Assembly (NCBI RefSeq): GCF_900109495.1
Contig: NZ_FOAA01000003.1
Span: 124,001-188,000 of the forward strand
Length of the DNA stretch: 64,000 nt
Direction: 5' to 3'
Source: Ectothiorhodospira marina
Lineage (GTDB): Bacteria > Pseudomonadota > Gammaproteobacteria > Ectothiorhodospirales > Ectothiorhodospiraceae
This document shows positions 8,338 to 16,990 of this stretch, one piece after another (position 1 is the stretch's first letter; each line of letters opens with the position of its first letter). Made by a program: the position numbers and the translations under genes. The notes beneath the pieces are model-generated. The model saw only the letters and a list, made by a program, of their open reading frames with translations. It ran no database searches and was not told where the DNA came from.

Positions 8338-9528
8338 ATGACCTGGAAAAAAAAGCTCCTCACCATCCTCGCAGCCGCCACCCTCCTGCTCCTGCTGACC
8401 CTGGCTCTGATGCCATCGCCGATCCCGGTCAGCACCAGCCAGGTCCAGCAAGGCCATTTCGCCGAGGTGATCGAGGACGAGGGCCGCACCCGCCTGCGCG
8501 AACCCTTCACCGTGACCGCCCCGATCCACGGCTACCTGAGACGGGTCACCCTGGAGCCGGGCGATGCCGTGCAGGCGGGCATGCCCCTGTTCCAGATCGA
8601 ACCCGCCCCGGCACCTGCTTTGGACCCTCGCGCCCGGGAGCAGGCCCGCGAGGCGGTGGCGGCGGCGCGGGCGCGCCTGGAGGCTGCCCAGGCCAACCGG
8701 GAGGCCCGCGCCACTGAGCATGAGCTAGCACAGGTGGAATACGAACGGTCCGAACACTTGCACCAGCGGGCTCTGATCTCCTCCGAGGAACGGGACCGCC
8801 GCCGCGCCCGGCGGGATGCCACCCGGGCCGCAGAACAGGCCGCCCGATATGCGGTGGATGTGGCCCGCTTCGACCTGGCCTCGGCCCGGCTGCCACTGGA
8901 GATTATCGATGGCCAGCGGGCCGACGAGGCAATCCCTGCCCTTGCCCTGGAGGCCCCCATCGACGGCGTCATCACCCGGCGCCATCGGCGCGACGAGGGG
9001 CCGGTCCAGGCGGGGGAGGCCATTCTGGAGCTGGGCAACCTGGACGATCTGGAAGTGAGGGTGGATCTGCTGTCCCTGGAAGCCGTGCGCGTGCGGCCGG
9101 GGATGCGGGTGATACTGGAGCGTTGGGGCGGCGGCAATGAACTGGAGGCCCGGGTCAGACGGGTGGAGCCGGCAGGATTCGAGAAGGTGTCGGCCCTGGG
9201 GGTGGAGGAGCAGCGGGTGTGGGTGTGGTCGCGGATCACCTCACCCCGGGAGGCCTGGGCACACCTGGGGGATGGTTACCGGGTGGAGGCCCGGTTCGTG
9301 CTGTGGGAGGGGGAGGATGTGGTGCACATCCCCACCAGCGCCCTGTTCCGGGATCAGGATCGCTGGGCGGTCTTCGTGGTGGAGGACGGGCGGGCACATC
9401 TGCGCCCCGTGGAAACGGGTCGTCGCAGCGGCCTGCGCACCCAGATCGAGTCGGGCCTGACGCCCGGGGAGCAGGTGATCACCCATCCGGGCGAGCGAGT
9501 GAATGATGGGGTGAGGGTGGCGGAGTAG
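8338..9528 (+). CDS. HlyD/MacA-type periplasmic adaptor of the ABC exporter
   Basis: A 396-residue membrane-fusion protein. It has an N-terminal signal anchor (LLTILAAATLLLLLTLALM), a first lipoyl half (TAPIHGYLRRVTLEPGDAVQAGMPLF), a long alpha-hairpin about residues 95-185 rich in Ala/Arg/Glu, a second lipoyl half (LEAPIDGVITRRHRRDEGPVQAGEAI), then beta-barrel and membrane-proximal domains (VVHIPTSALF, GLTPGEQVITHPGERV). It should bridge the FtsX permease to an outer-membrane channel. No TolC gene is next to it; the only one in the window is at 55 kb. The hairpin array upstream could uncouple its expression from the permease. Confidence 0.88.
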   Translation: MTWKKKLLTILAAATLLLLLTLALMPSPIPVSTSQVQQGHFAEVIEDEGRTRLREPFTVTAPIHGYLRRVTLEPGDAVQAGMPLFQIEPAPAPALDPRAREQAREAVAAARARLEAAQANREARATEHELAQVEYERSEHLHQRALISSEERDRRRARRDATRAAEQAARYAVDVARFDLASARLPLEIIDGQRADEAIPALALEAPIDGVITRRHRRDEGPVQAGEAILELGNLDDLEVRVDLLSLEAVRVRPGMRVILERWGGGNELEARVRRVEPAGFEKVSALGVEEQRVWVWSRITSPREAWAHLGDGYRVEARFVLWEGEDVVHIPTSALFRDQDRWAVFVVEDGRAHLRPVETGRRSGLRTQIESGLTPGEQVITHPGERVNDGVRVAE

Positions 9529-9550
9529 TCCGGCAAATAATCCCACCCAA

Positions 9551-9771
9551 CCTGTACGGGTCGTTACCTGTACGGGTCGTTCGCGAACGACCCCTAGGGC
9601 TGCCCGACCCCTGGGGCTGTCTACCCCCTGGGGCTGCCCGTTCCCACAGTTGAACCGATAGGCCCGAGGGCTCCCAAAGGCCTGGCCGGGCGCTTCTCGA
9701 AGCGCCCCTACGAATGGCCAGTGCCCGACAAAGGCCCGAGGAGCCCTGTACGGGTCGTTCGCGAACGACCC
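9551..9771. repeat. Family-2 palindrome cluster
   Basis: The 264-bp gap between the adaptor gene and the convergent kinase gene holds two perfect copies of GGGTCGTTCGCGAACGACCC (9574-9593 and 9752-9771), a related GGGCGCTTC/GAAGCGCCC hairpin (9688-9707), and several short C(C)TGGGGCTG direct repeats near 9600-9650. No gene or terminator with a U-tract was seen. Confidence 0.8.
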
Positions 9772-9792
9772 GAGCCGTGGATCCAGCCCCCA

Positions 9793-12336
9793 TCAATGGT
9801 CATGATAATAATCCGATGCCGTCCCACTGAACTGCCCCGGCCTGGGCATGCGCCGGAAGGCTTCGATGCAGCCGCGTAGGGCGCGGGCCATCTCGCCGCC
9901 GGTCTGATAGCGTTTGGCCGGGTCCTTCTGCAGGCTCTTGGTGACGATCACCCCCACCAGGGGGCCCAATTCCGGGCGCAGGTCGGTGATCTCGGCGGGA
10001 TGGGTCTGGGTGATCTGATAGACCAGACCGGCCATGGTGTCGGCGGTGAAGGGCAACTGGCCACTGAGCATCTGGTAAAGCATCACGCCTAGCGAGAATA
10101 GATCGGTGCGACTGTCCACCGGCTTGCCGGCCACCTGTTCCGGCGACATGAAGGCCGGCGTGCCCAGGATGGTGCCGGTGCGGGTCTTGTTGTGATCGGT
10201 CACGCTGGCGATGCCGAAATCCGTGATCTTCACCAGGCCCTTGTCCTGATCGTAGATCACGTTGGCCGGCTTGATGTCCCGATGGATCACCTCCTGCTGA
10301 TGAGCATAGTCCAGGGCATCGGCCACCTGGGCGCAGACCTCCAGGACCTCGTTGATGGGCAGCAGATGCGGAAACCGAGTGAACTGGTCCAGAGACACCC
10401 CTTGCAGGTAATCCATGGCGATAAAGGCCAGGTCGTGCTCCTCGCCCACGTCGTAGACGGTCACGATATTGCGGTGATTGAGCCGACCGGAGGCCTCGGC
10501 CTCCCGGAAGAATCGCCATTTGGCCTGTTCCAGGAGTTCCGGCTCAAACTCCCGGTTCAGGGCCAGGGTCTTGATGGCCACCTTGCGCTGGATATGCGGA
10601 TCCACCCCCAGGTAGACGATCCCCATGGAGCCCCGACCCAACTGGCGCTCCACGTTATAGCGTCCGATCATGGGCTTTTCCAGGCTGTCGTCATCCACAG
10701 CCAGCTCCTTGCCCCCACCCATGCGCTGCATCTCCCCCAGCCGGGGCTGACGACTGCCCACGAAGGGCTTGAGTCGTTCCAGGCGCTGGGTGGTGTCACG
10801 AAACGCCGGATGCCGCGCCTGCAGGAATCGGAACACCTCCACGGCACGCCCGTACTGGCGTCGACGCTCCAGGTCGCGCCCCAGTTGATACAGCTGGGCA
10901 AACAGGGTGTCGCTGTCCATGCGGCAGTGGCTGTAGGCCTCGAAGGCCGGTTCCAGGTGACCCTGCCCCTGCTGACCCATACCCAGTTGCAGCCAGGCCT
11001 CGGAAGCCTCGCGGCGATCGCGCTGCAGGCGATCCAGCACCCAGTATCTCAGGGCCAGCAGCGGATGCCCCAGAGCGATCACCAGGGCCGGCAACACCAC
11101 GGGGATCCACCACTGCAGGAACAATACCAGCCCCAGGGCCAGATTCAGCAGCAGGAACACGCTCACCCCGCTGATCAATGCCCCCGTGGTGGACAGATGC
11201 AACCGCGCCGGCAACCACAGCAGATACAGGGCCGCCAGGATAATCAGAAATCGCTCGGCACCATGGAACCAGCCCCCCATGCCCACCCGATGGCCTTCGA
11301 TCAGGGCGGCCGTGGACCAGGCACTCCAGGTGGCCTGGGGCAGGGTCAGGCCCGCGTGGGACATGAGCGGCTGACCCGTGCCCTCCGCCATGCCCAGAAT
11401 CACCGCACGCCCCTGGATCTGGCTGTTACCCAGATTCCCCGCCATGAGGGTATCCAGGCGGTGGGTCTCCACCTGCCGACCGCGGGGATCATGTCGGGGC
11501 GGAATCACCCCCAGTGAACGATCCGGCCCCAGGGTGATTCGGGCCTCTCCCAGGCGCACGCCCCGACCTGGTTCCACAGTGATGTCATTGAGTTCGGCGC
11601 CCCAAGCGGCAGCCGCCAGCGGCAGGGCGAAACCGGCCAGATAGCCCTCTGCCATCGGCACCACCCCAGGGGCCAGGGGTCGAGGACGATCCGGCGTGGC
11701 AGTGACGGCGGGCAGGCCGGCACTGGCCAGCGTCGACGTGGGCCAGTGTACCGCCAGGTCGGCACCGGGCAGCCGGGCGGGTCGGAACAGGGGGCGGAAC
11801 ACGGCCCAGTCGTACCAGGCACGGGCCGAGGCATCCACTGCCAGCAAGGCGTCGGGATGAGGCACCAAAGCCGGCCCGGCGCCCATGGCCTGCGGCGCGG
11901 CCAGCACCGCCCGGCCATGCCTGGCCAACGCCTCGGCCAAGCGATCATCGGTAGCCAGGTCGCGTTGCCAGGGTTCGACTGCCTCCAGGCCCAGGGAGGC
12001 CCGCGCCTGGCCCAGCCACTGCTCCAGCCGGGGCGGCGTGTGCGGATGATCCAGGGGCAGATGCAGCCCGATGGCCGCCGCCCCCATGGCATCCAGGCGT
12101 TCCACGGCACGAGCCAGGCGGGCCCGATCCAGGGCCTGCCCGGACGCGTGAATCTCGATCAGGGTGACCGGCACACCGGGGCGCATGTCCGGCACCAGCC
12201 CGGTGGCCAGTCGCTGCAGGCCCTCATCCAGAGGGCGCAGGACATCGCTGAAGCTGCCTGCCAGCACGGCCAGCAACAACACGCCAATCAGGCCAACGGG
12301 GCCGCGAAAAGCCTTGGGCAGCGTCGGGAAGGACAA
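9793..12336 (-). CDS. CHASE2 sensor with C-terminal Ser/Thr protein kinase
   Basis: An 847-residue membrane kinase. It has an N-terminal TM (GLIGVLLLAVLAG), a periplasmic CHASE2-type sensor of about 330 residues (VTLIEIHASG, DAMGAAAIGLHLPLDHP), then closely spaced TMs (FLIILAALYLLWL; VSVFLLLNLALGLVLFLQW; VVLPALVIALGHPLLAL). A linker with possible TPR-like helices follows, then a Hanks kinase in the last 290 residues: glycine loop GRGSMGIVY, VAIK lysine, HRDIKPANV, DFG and SPEQ are all intact. The order sensor-TM-kinase is the reverse of PknB. I prefer the TTG at 12336 because AGGAG lies ten bases upstream; an in-frame ATG at 12396 adds 20 residues. No cognate phosphatase is adjacent. Confidence 0.88.
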   Translation of the reverse strand: MSFPTLPKAFRGPVGLIGVLLLAVLAGSFSDVLRPLDEGLQRLATGLVPDMRPGVPVTLIEIHASGQALDRARLARAVERLDAMGAAAIGLHLPLDHPHTPPRLEQWLGQARASLGLEAVEPWQRDLATDDRLAEALARHGRAVLAAPQAMGAGPALVPHPDALLAVDASARAWYDWAVFRPLFRPARLPGADLAVHWPTSTLASAGLPAVTATPDRPRPLAPGVVPMAEGYLAGFALPLAAAAWGAELNDITVEPGRGVRLGEARITLGPDRSLGVIPPRHDPRGRQVETHRLDTLMAGNLGNSQIQGRAVILGMAEGTGQPLMSHAGLTLPQATWSAWSTAALIEGHRVGMGGWFHGAERFLIILAALYLLWLPARLHLSTTGALISGVSVFLLLNLALGLVLFLQWWIPVVLPALVIALGHPLLALRYWVLDRLQRDRREASEAWLQLGMGQQGQGHLEPAFEAYSHCRMDSDTLFAQLYQLGRDLERRRQYGRAVEVFRFLQARHPAFRDTTQRLERLKPFVGSRQPRLGEMQRMGGGKELAVDDDSLEKPMIGRYNVERQLGRGSMGIVYLGVDPHIQRKVAIKTLALNREFEPELLEQAKWRFFREAEASGRLNHRNIVTVYDVGEEHDLAFIAMDYLQGVSLDQFTRFPHLLPINEVLEVCAQVADALDYAHQQEVIHRDIKPANVIYDQDKGLVKITDFGIASVTDHNKTRTGTILGTPAFMSPEQVAGKPVDSRTDLFSLGVMLYQMLSGQLPFTADTMAGLVYQITQTHPAEITDLRPELGPLVGVIVTKSLQKDPAKRYQTGGEMARALRGCIEAFRRMPRPGQFSGTASDYYHDH

Positions 12337-12420
12337 GGGACCGGATCTCCTATGCAGTCGCCCTCGTTTTACCAGAAAATCCGGGGTAAAGCCCATCCGC
12401 TGCCGATGCCCCTACCTCCA

Positions 12421-12890
12421 CCCGACAGGCCATCGATTTCAGAGACACCGCACGGGCCGTTCGCGAACGGCCCCTACGGGGGCATGTGCCAGCCATCAGC
12501 CCCGACGATACCCCACCGCCGGGGCCGCCGCTTCTCACGTACGAAAGCTTCGGTCGGGGCTACCGCCTCACCCGGTCGGGCGCTTTGCTTGGGGCTGCCG
12601 CTTCACCCGGTCGGGCGCTTTGCTTGGGGCCGCCGCCTCACCCGGTCGGGCACTTTGCTTGGGGCCGCCGCTTCACCCGTACGGGCGCTTCGGGAAGCGC
12701 CCCGCCGGGGCTGCGGATACCCCCCACTCACCCGACAGGCCATCGATTTCAGAGACACCGCACGGGCCGTTCGCGAACGGCCCCTACGGGGGCATGTGCC
12801 AGCCATCAGCCCCGACGATGCCCCACCGCCGGGGCCGCCGCTTCGCACGTACGAAAGCTTCGGTTGGGGACGCCGCCTCACGCGGACGGT
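12421..12890 (+). repeat. 160-bp direct repeat flanking a 35-bp tandem repeat
   Basis: Bases 12421-12580 recur at 12731-12890 (offset exactly 310) with few differences. Each copy contains the palindrome GGGCCGTTCGCGAACGGCCC (12454-12473, 12764-12783). Between them a 35-bp unit starting CCCGGTCGGGCGCTTTGC is repeated at 12571, 12606 and 12641, ending in a GGGCGCTTCGGGAAGCGCCC-type hairpin at 12683-12702. ORFs across this stretch are repeat translations, not genes. The rest of the gap between the kinase gene and yqjG (12337-13000) shows only the yqjG ribosome site. Confidence 0.85.
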
Positions 12891-13000
12891 GAACGATTGT
12901 TGCTGCATCCCGGTCTCATGGGATGATACCCATGGGCCGGGGCCAGCGGATCGCCACGGTTCGGGGCTCAGACCGGTCCACCATTGCCCAGGGAGGCACC

Positions 13001-13987
13001 ATGAGTCTGCTCATCAAGGGTCAGTTGCGCAGCAACTGGCTGGCCGCGGAGACCGAGGATGGCGAGTTCATCCGCCAGGACTCCCAGTTCCGCCACTGGA
13101 TCACTCCCGATGGGGCTCCTGGCCCCAGCGGCGAGGGGGGCTTTGCCGCCGAACCGGACCGCTATCATCTGTATGTCTGCCTGGCCTGCCCCTGGGCCCA
13201 TCGCACCCTGATCTTCCGGGCCCTCAAGGGGCTGGGGGATCTGATCAGCGTGTCCGTGGTGAATCCCTACATGCTGGACGAGGGCTGGAACTTTCATCCC
13301 TACCCGGGCAGCACCCCCGACCAAGTGAACGGCTTCGAATTCCTCCATCAGGCCTACACCCTGGCGGACCCGGAATACACCGGGATCATCACGGTGCCCA
13401 CCCTCTGGGACAAGAAGCGCCGCACCATCGTCAACAACGAATCGGCGGAGATCATCCGCATGTTCAACAGCGCCTTCGACGCCTTCATCGACCGGCGTTC
13501 GGATTACTATCCAAAGGACCTGCGCGGGGAGATCGACCTGGTCAACGAGCGCATCTACGAAAACCTGAACAACGGTGTCTACCGCTGCGGCTTTGCCACC
13601 GAGCAGACGGCCTACGAGCGGAACTACGAGAAGCTGTTCGACACCCTGGACTGGGTGGAGGAGCGTCTATCCCGACAACCGTATCTCGCCGGAGACCAGA
13701 TCACCGAAGCGGACTGGCGACTGTTCACCACCTTGGTGCGTTTCGACGCCGTGTACTACAGCCACTTCAAGTGCAACCGCCGCCGCCTCATCGACTACCC
13801 CCACCTGTGGGAATACACCCGCGAACTCTACCAGGTGCCGGGTGTGGCCCAGACGGTGAACATGGACCACATCAAGACCCACTACTATGGCAGCCACAAG
13901 CACCTGAACCCCAGTGGCATCATCCCTCGCGGTCCGGATCTGGATTTTTCGTCTCCGACGACTCGAAATCCAGGGCGGCGGAATTGA
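13001..13987 (+). CDS. yqjG: Glutathionyl-hydroquinone reductase (Xi-class GST)
   Basis: A 328-residue GST-superfamily enzyme that removes glutathione from glutathionyl-hydroquinones using GSH. The thioredoxin-like N-domain carries the Xi-class motif CLACPWAHR, with the first Cys as the catalytic nucleophile. [11 protein letters not shown] and [23 protein letters not shown] are family signatures, and the helical C-domain has [23 protein letters not shown] at 13001 has GGGAGG six bases upstream; an in-frame ATG at 12923 lies inside the repeat region. The 3' end overlaps convergent msrB by 68 bp. It depends on the glutathione pathway begun by gshA. Confidence 0.93.
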   Translation: MSLLIKGQLRSNWLAAETEDGEFIRQDSQFRHWITPDGAPGPSGEGGFAAEPDRYHLYVCLACPWAHRTLIFRALKGLGDLISVSVVNPYMLDEGWNFHPYPGSTPDQVNGFEFLHQAYTLADPEYTGIITVPTLWDKKRRTIVNNESAEIIRMFNSAFDAFIDRRSDYYPKDLRGEIDLVNERIYENLNNGVYRCGFATEQTAYERNYEKLFDTLDWVEERLSRQPYLAGDQITEADWRLFTTLVRFDAVYYSHFKCNRRRLIDYPHLWEYTRELYQVPGVAQTVNMDHIKTHYYGSHKHLNPSGIIPRGPDLDFSSPTTRNPGRRN

Positions 13988-14348
13988 TGCAGTAGCGCAG
14001 ACCGGTGGGATGGGGCCCGTCATTGAATACGTGCCCCAGGTGGGCGTCACAGGAGGCGCAGCGCACCTCCACCCGCTTCATCAGCAGGCTGCGGTCGGTA
14101 TGCTCGGTCACCGCCTGCTCGTCCACTGGCTGCCAGTAACTGGGCCAACCGCTGCCCGAATCATACTTGTGCTCACTGGAGAACAACGGCGCACCGCAGC
14201 AGATGCAGCGGTACAGGCCCTGGGCCTTATGGTCGTAGTATTGCCCCGTGAAGGGCGGCTCGGTGCCTGCCTGCCGGGTGACCCGATAGGCCTCCGGGCT
14301 GAGCGTTTCCCGCCACTGGGCATCGGATTGACTGATCTTCCGCGTCAT
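13920..14348 (-). CDS. msrB: Peptide-methionine (R)-S-oxide reductase MsrB
   Basis: A 142-residue enzyme reducing methionine-R-sulfoxide in proteins. It shows [15 protein letters not shown], the zinc-binding pairs CICC and [13 protein letters not shown] and the catalytic RYCINSAAL; length fits single-domain MsrB. Start ATG 14348 has AGGTG just upstream; an in-frame start at 14405 is less likely. The last 68 bp (about 22 codons, the tail after [11 protein letters not shown]) overlap the 3' end of yqjG on the other strand. No msrA is nearby. Confidence 0.95.
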   Translation of the reverse strand: MTRKISQSDAQWRETLSPEAYRVTRQAGTEPPFTGQYYDHKAQGLYRCICCGAPLFSSEHKYDSGSGWPSYWQPVDEQAVTEHTDRSLLMKRVEVRCASCDAHLGHVFNDGPHPTGLRYCINSAALDFESSETKNPDPDREG

Positions 14349-14502
14349 GAAACACCTCATATTTTCAACGCTGACAATGGATCGGGTATGATCCCCTCGG
14401 AGCATGAACAGCTCACGGCATCATGGGGCATGCCTTCAGGGCATTGGACCATTCTGGTCGACAAAGGCTCCAGGAGAATACCGCCCAGGGGGAATGAACA
14501 GG

Positions 14503-15576
14503 ATGAGATGCGAAGATTGCCAGGTCATTGAACGCAGTTCCCAGGGCCCGGGCAGCCTGTTCCTGGCCCCCTTCCTGTCCCACACCCTCAAGGCCCTCAA
14601 GCGACACTTGAATGGCCTGGGGATTCAGGCCAGAGAGACCCATCCCGGGGTGCTGGAAGTGCCTGTGTCCACCGGCGGCCCCGGGGCCATGGACGCCACC
14701 TTGCGCCAACACCTGAGCGAGGCAGAGATCGCCGACTGCCGCGCCGTGTTCCTGCCCGAGGGCGAACCCTTCACCCTGGCCACCCTGCCCCACACCCAAA
14801 GCCTGATGACCCTGCTGGCCCGCGCGGGCAGCGGCTGGCTGGCCGACCTGATCGAGGCGGAACGCTTCATCTTCCACTTCCAGCCCATTGTCCATTGCCA
14901 GGACCCGGCACATGTCTTCGCCCATGAAGCCCTGGTGCGGGGGTATCTGTCGGAAGAGGACCGGAGCCTGGTCTTTCCGGACCGCCTGTTTGGTCAGGCC
15001 CGCGCCTCCCGGATGATGTTCCAGCTGGATCGCGCCGCGCGCGTCAATGCCATTCGCCAGGCCGTGGGGCATGGCTTCGACGGGCGCGTGTTCATCAACT
15101 TCAATCCCACCACCATCTACGATCCCACCTATTGCCTGCAGACCACCCTGAATGAGGTGGAGCGCCTGGGGGCCGACGCCGATCGACTGGTGTTCGAGGT
15201 GGTGGAATCGGAAGAGGTCACCGACTCGGGGCACCTGCGGCGCATCGTGGACTTCTACCGCGAGGCCGGTTTTCAGGTGGCTCTGGATGATCTGGGGGCG
15301 GGCTATGCCTCACTGAACCTGCTTTCGGAACTGAAACCGGACTTCGTGAAGTTCGACCGGGCCTTGGTCAGCCAGGTGGATCAGGATGCCTTCAAGCAGA
15401 AGGTGCTCGCCAAACTCATCGAGATGGCCCACGACCTGGGCATCACGACCATTGCCGAGGGGGTGGAGGAAAAGGCCGAATGGCAGTGGCTCAAGGCCCA
15501 TGCCGTGGACTATGTTCAGGGTTATCTGTTTGCCCGGCCCGGCTCCCCTCCGCCCCGACCGGTGGTGCCCACGTAA
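14503..15576 (+). CDS. EAL-domain cyclic-di-GMP phosphodiesterase
   Basis: A 357-residue cytoplasmic protein. The N-terminus has a MRCEDC cysteine pair and an unrecognised domain of about 110 residues. The EAL domain follows (about 125-350) with an intact active site: EALVR, FINFNP, EVVESE, ALDDLGAG, KFDR, AEGVEE and QGYLFARP. It is therefore predicted to hydrolyse c-di-GMP. Start at 14503 is supported by AGGGGG about nine bases upstream; ATG 14494 is in frame. The invertase gene starts 40 bp downstream on the same strand, so it may be cotranscribed with the sucrose genes. Confidence 0.9.
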   Translation: MRCEDCQVIERSSQGPGSLFLAPFLSHTLKALKRHLNGLGIQARETHPGVLEVPVSTGGPGAMDATLRQHLSEAEIADCRAVFLPEGEPFTLATLPHTQSLMTLLARAGSGWLADLIEAERFIFHFQPIVHCQDPAHVFAHEALVRGYLSEEDRSLVFPDRLFGQARASRMMFQLDRAARVNAIRQAVGHGFDGRVFINFNPTTIYDPTYCLQTTLNEVERLGADADRLVFEVVESEEVTDSGHLRRIVDFYREAGFQVALDDLGAGYASLNLLSELKPDFVKFDRALVSQVDQDAFKQKVLAKLIEMAHDLGITTIAEGVEEKAEWQWLKAHAVDYVQGYLFARPGSPPPRPVVPT

Positions 15577-15616
15577 ACCTCACCTCCCCCCCCCACGCCA
15601 CCGAGGATCTTCGCGC

Positions 15617-16990
15617 TTGACCGACCCCATCCGCTCCGCCTACCGGCTGCTCGAGGCCTCCCTGGTGTATCACCGGGGGGATGTCGTGGGCACCATTGCC
15701 AGCCTCGACTCCCATGCACCAGCGGACAATTACTCGGACTGCTTTGTGCGCGACTTTGTCCCCTCGGCGCTGGTGTTTCTGCTGGACGGCCGCGGTGACA
15801 TCGTGCGCAACTTCCTTTCCCTGGTGCTCAAGCTGCGTGACCAGCAGGAAGAAGTGGAAGGTCACCGGGCCGTGGCCAAGGTGATGCCCGCCAGCTTCCG
15901 CGTGCTGTGCAATGAGCAGGGCGAGGAAGAGATCCACACCGACTTTGGCGACCGCGCCATCGGCCGGGTGGCCCCGGTGGACTCCATGATGTGGTGGCTG
16001 ATCCTGCTGGTAGCCTATGAACGGGTTTCCGGGGATACCGCCTTCACCCGCTCGCGCGAGTGTCAGCGGGGTATCCGCATGATCCTGAACATCTGCCTGC
16101 AGGATCGCTTCGAGATCTTCCCCACCCTGCTGGTGCCCGATGGATCTTTCATGGTGGATCGGCGCATGGGCGTGTATGGACACCCCCTGGAGATCCAGTC
16201 GCTGTTCTTCGGGGCCCTCAAGGCTGCGCTGGCCATGCTGGATGACACCGAACCCGACAACCAGGGCGTGCGCGAACAATCCACCAAGCGTCTGGAACAA
16301 TTGGTGGATTATGTGCGTCATTATTACTGGCTGGATGATGATCGGCTCAACCGCATCCACCGCTTCCGGACCGAGATCTTCGGCTACGACTCGGAAAACG
16401 CCCTGAACATTCATCCGGAGAGCATCCCCGACTGGGTGAGCGACTGGCTGCCCCTGGACGCAGGCTACCTGGTGGGCAACCTGGGCCCGGGGCGCATGGA
16501 TTTTCGCTTCTTTGCCCTGGGCAACCTGCTGTCGGTGCTGTTCGGGCTGGCCGATGAGTCGCAGTCCAGGCGGGTGATGCACCTGTATGACCAGCGCTGG
16601 GATGATCTGATGGGCATGATGCCGGTGAAGTTGTGCTTTCCCGCCATGCAGGGCGAGGAATGGCGCCTCAAGACCGGCTCGGACCCCAAGAACATCCCTT
16701 GGTCGTATCACAATGGCGGCAACTGGCCCGCCCTGCTCTGGGCCTTCACGGCCGCAGCACTGCATGCCGGTCGCGGCGATCTGGCCCTGCGGGCGCGGGA
16801 AGCGGCCACTCGACGCCTGGCCGCCAACGGCTGGCCCGAGTATTACGATGGTCGCAACGGTCGACTGATCGGGCGTCGCGCCAATTACAACCAGACCTGG
16901 TCCGCCACCGCGCTGATCCTCACCCATAAGTTCATCGATGATCCGTCCACTCTGGACGTATTGAGTCTGAAGGGATTTGAGAAGGCATGA
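15617..16990 (+). CDS. Neutral/alkaline invertase, GH100
   Basis: A 457-residue (alpha/alpha)6-barrel enzyme expected to hydrolyse sucrose to glucose and fructose in the cytoplasm. No signal peptide is present. Family features: YSDCFVRDFVPSALVFLL, HTDFGDRAIGRVAPVDSMMWWLILL, RRMGVYGHPLEIQSLFF, NLLSVLFG, WSYHNGGNWPALLW and NQTWSATALIL. Start TTG at 15617 has GAGG ten bases upstream, homology begins at DPIRSAY, and the ORF otherwise overlaps the EAL gene. Its stop overlaps the SPS ATG (ATGA), so sucrose synthesis and cleavage are translationally coupled. Confidence 0.9.
   Translation: MTDPIRSAYRLLEASLVYHRGDVVGTIASLDSHAPADNYSDCFVRDFVPSALVFLLDGRGDIVRNFLSLVLKLRDQQEEVEGHRAVAKVMPASFRVLCNEQGEEEIHTDFGDRAIGRVAPVDSMMWWLILLVAYERVSGDTAFTRSRECQRGIRMILNICLQDRFEIFPTLLVPDGSFMVDRRMGVYGHPLEIQSLFFGALKAALAMLDDTEPDNQGVREQSTKRLEQLVDYVRHYYWLDDDRLNRIHRFRTEIFGYDSENALNIHPESIPDWVSDWLPLDAGYLVGNLGPGRMDFRFFALGNLLSVLFGLADESQSRRVMHLYDQRWDDLMGMMPVKLCFPAMQGEEWRLKTGSDPKNIPWSYHNGGNWPALLWAFTAAALHAGRGDLALRAREAATRRLAANGWPEYYDGRNGRLIGRRANYNQTWSATALILTHKFIDDPSTLDVLSLKGFEKA

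Noticed and set aside
12164..12926. ORFs of 242 and 146 residues between the kinase and yqjG
   Set aside because: They translate the 35-bp and 160-bp repeats (runs of HPVGRFAWG and TSPGRALCLG type), not a protein.
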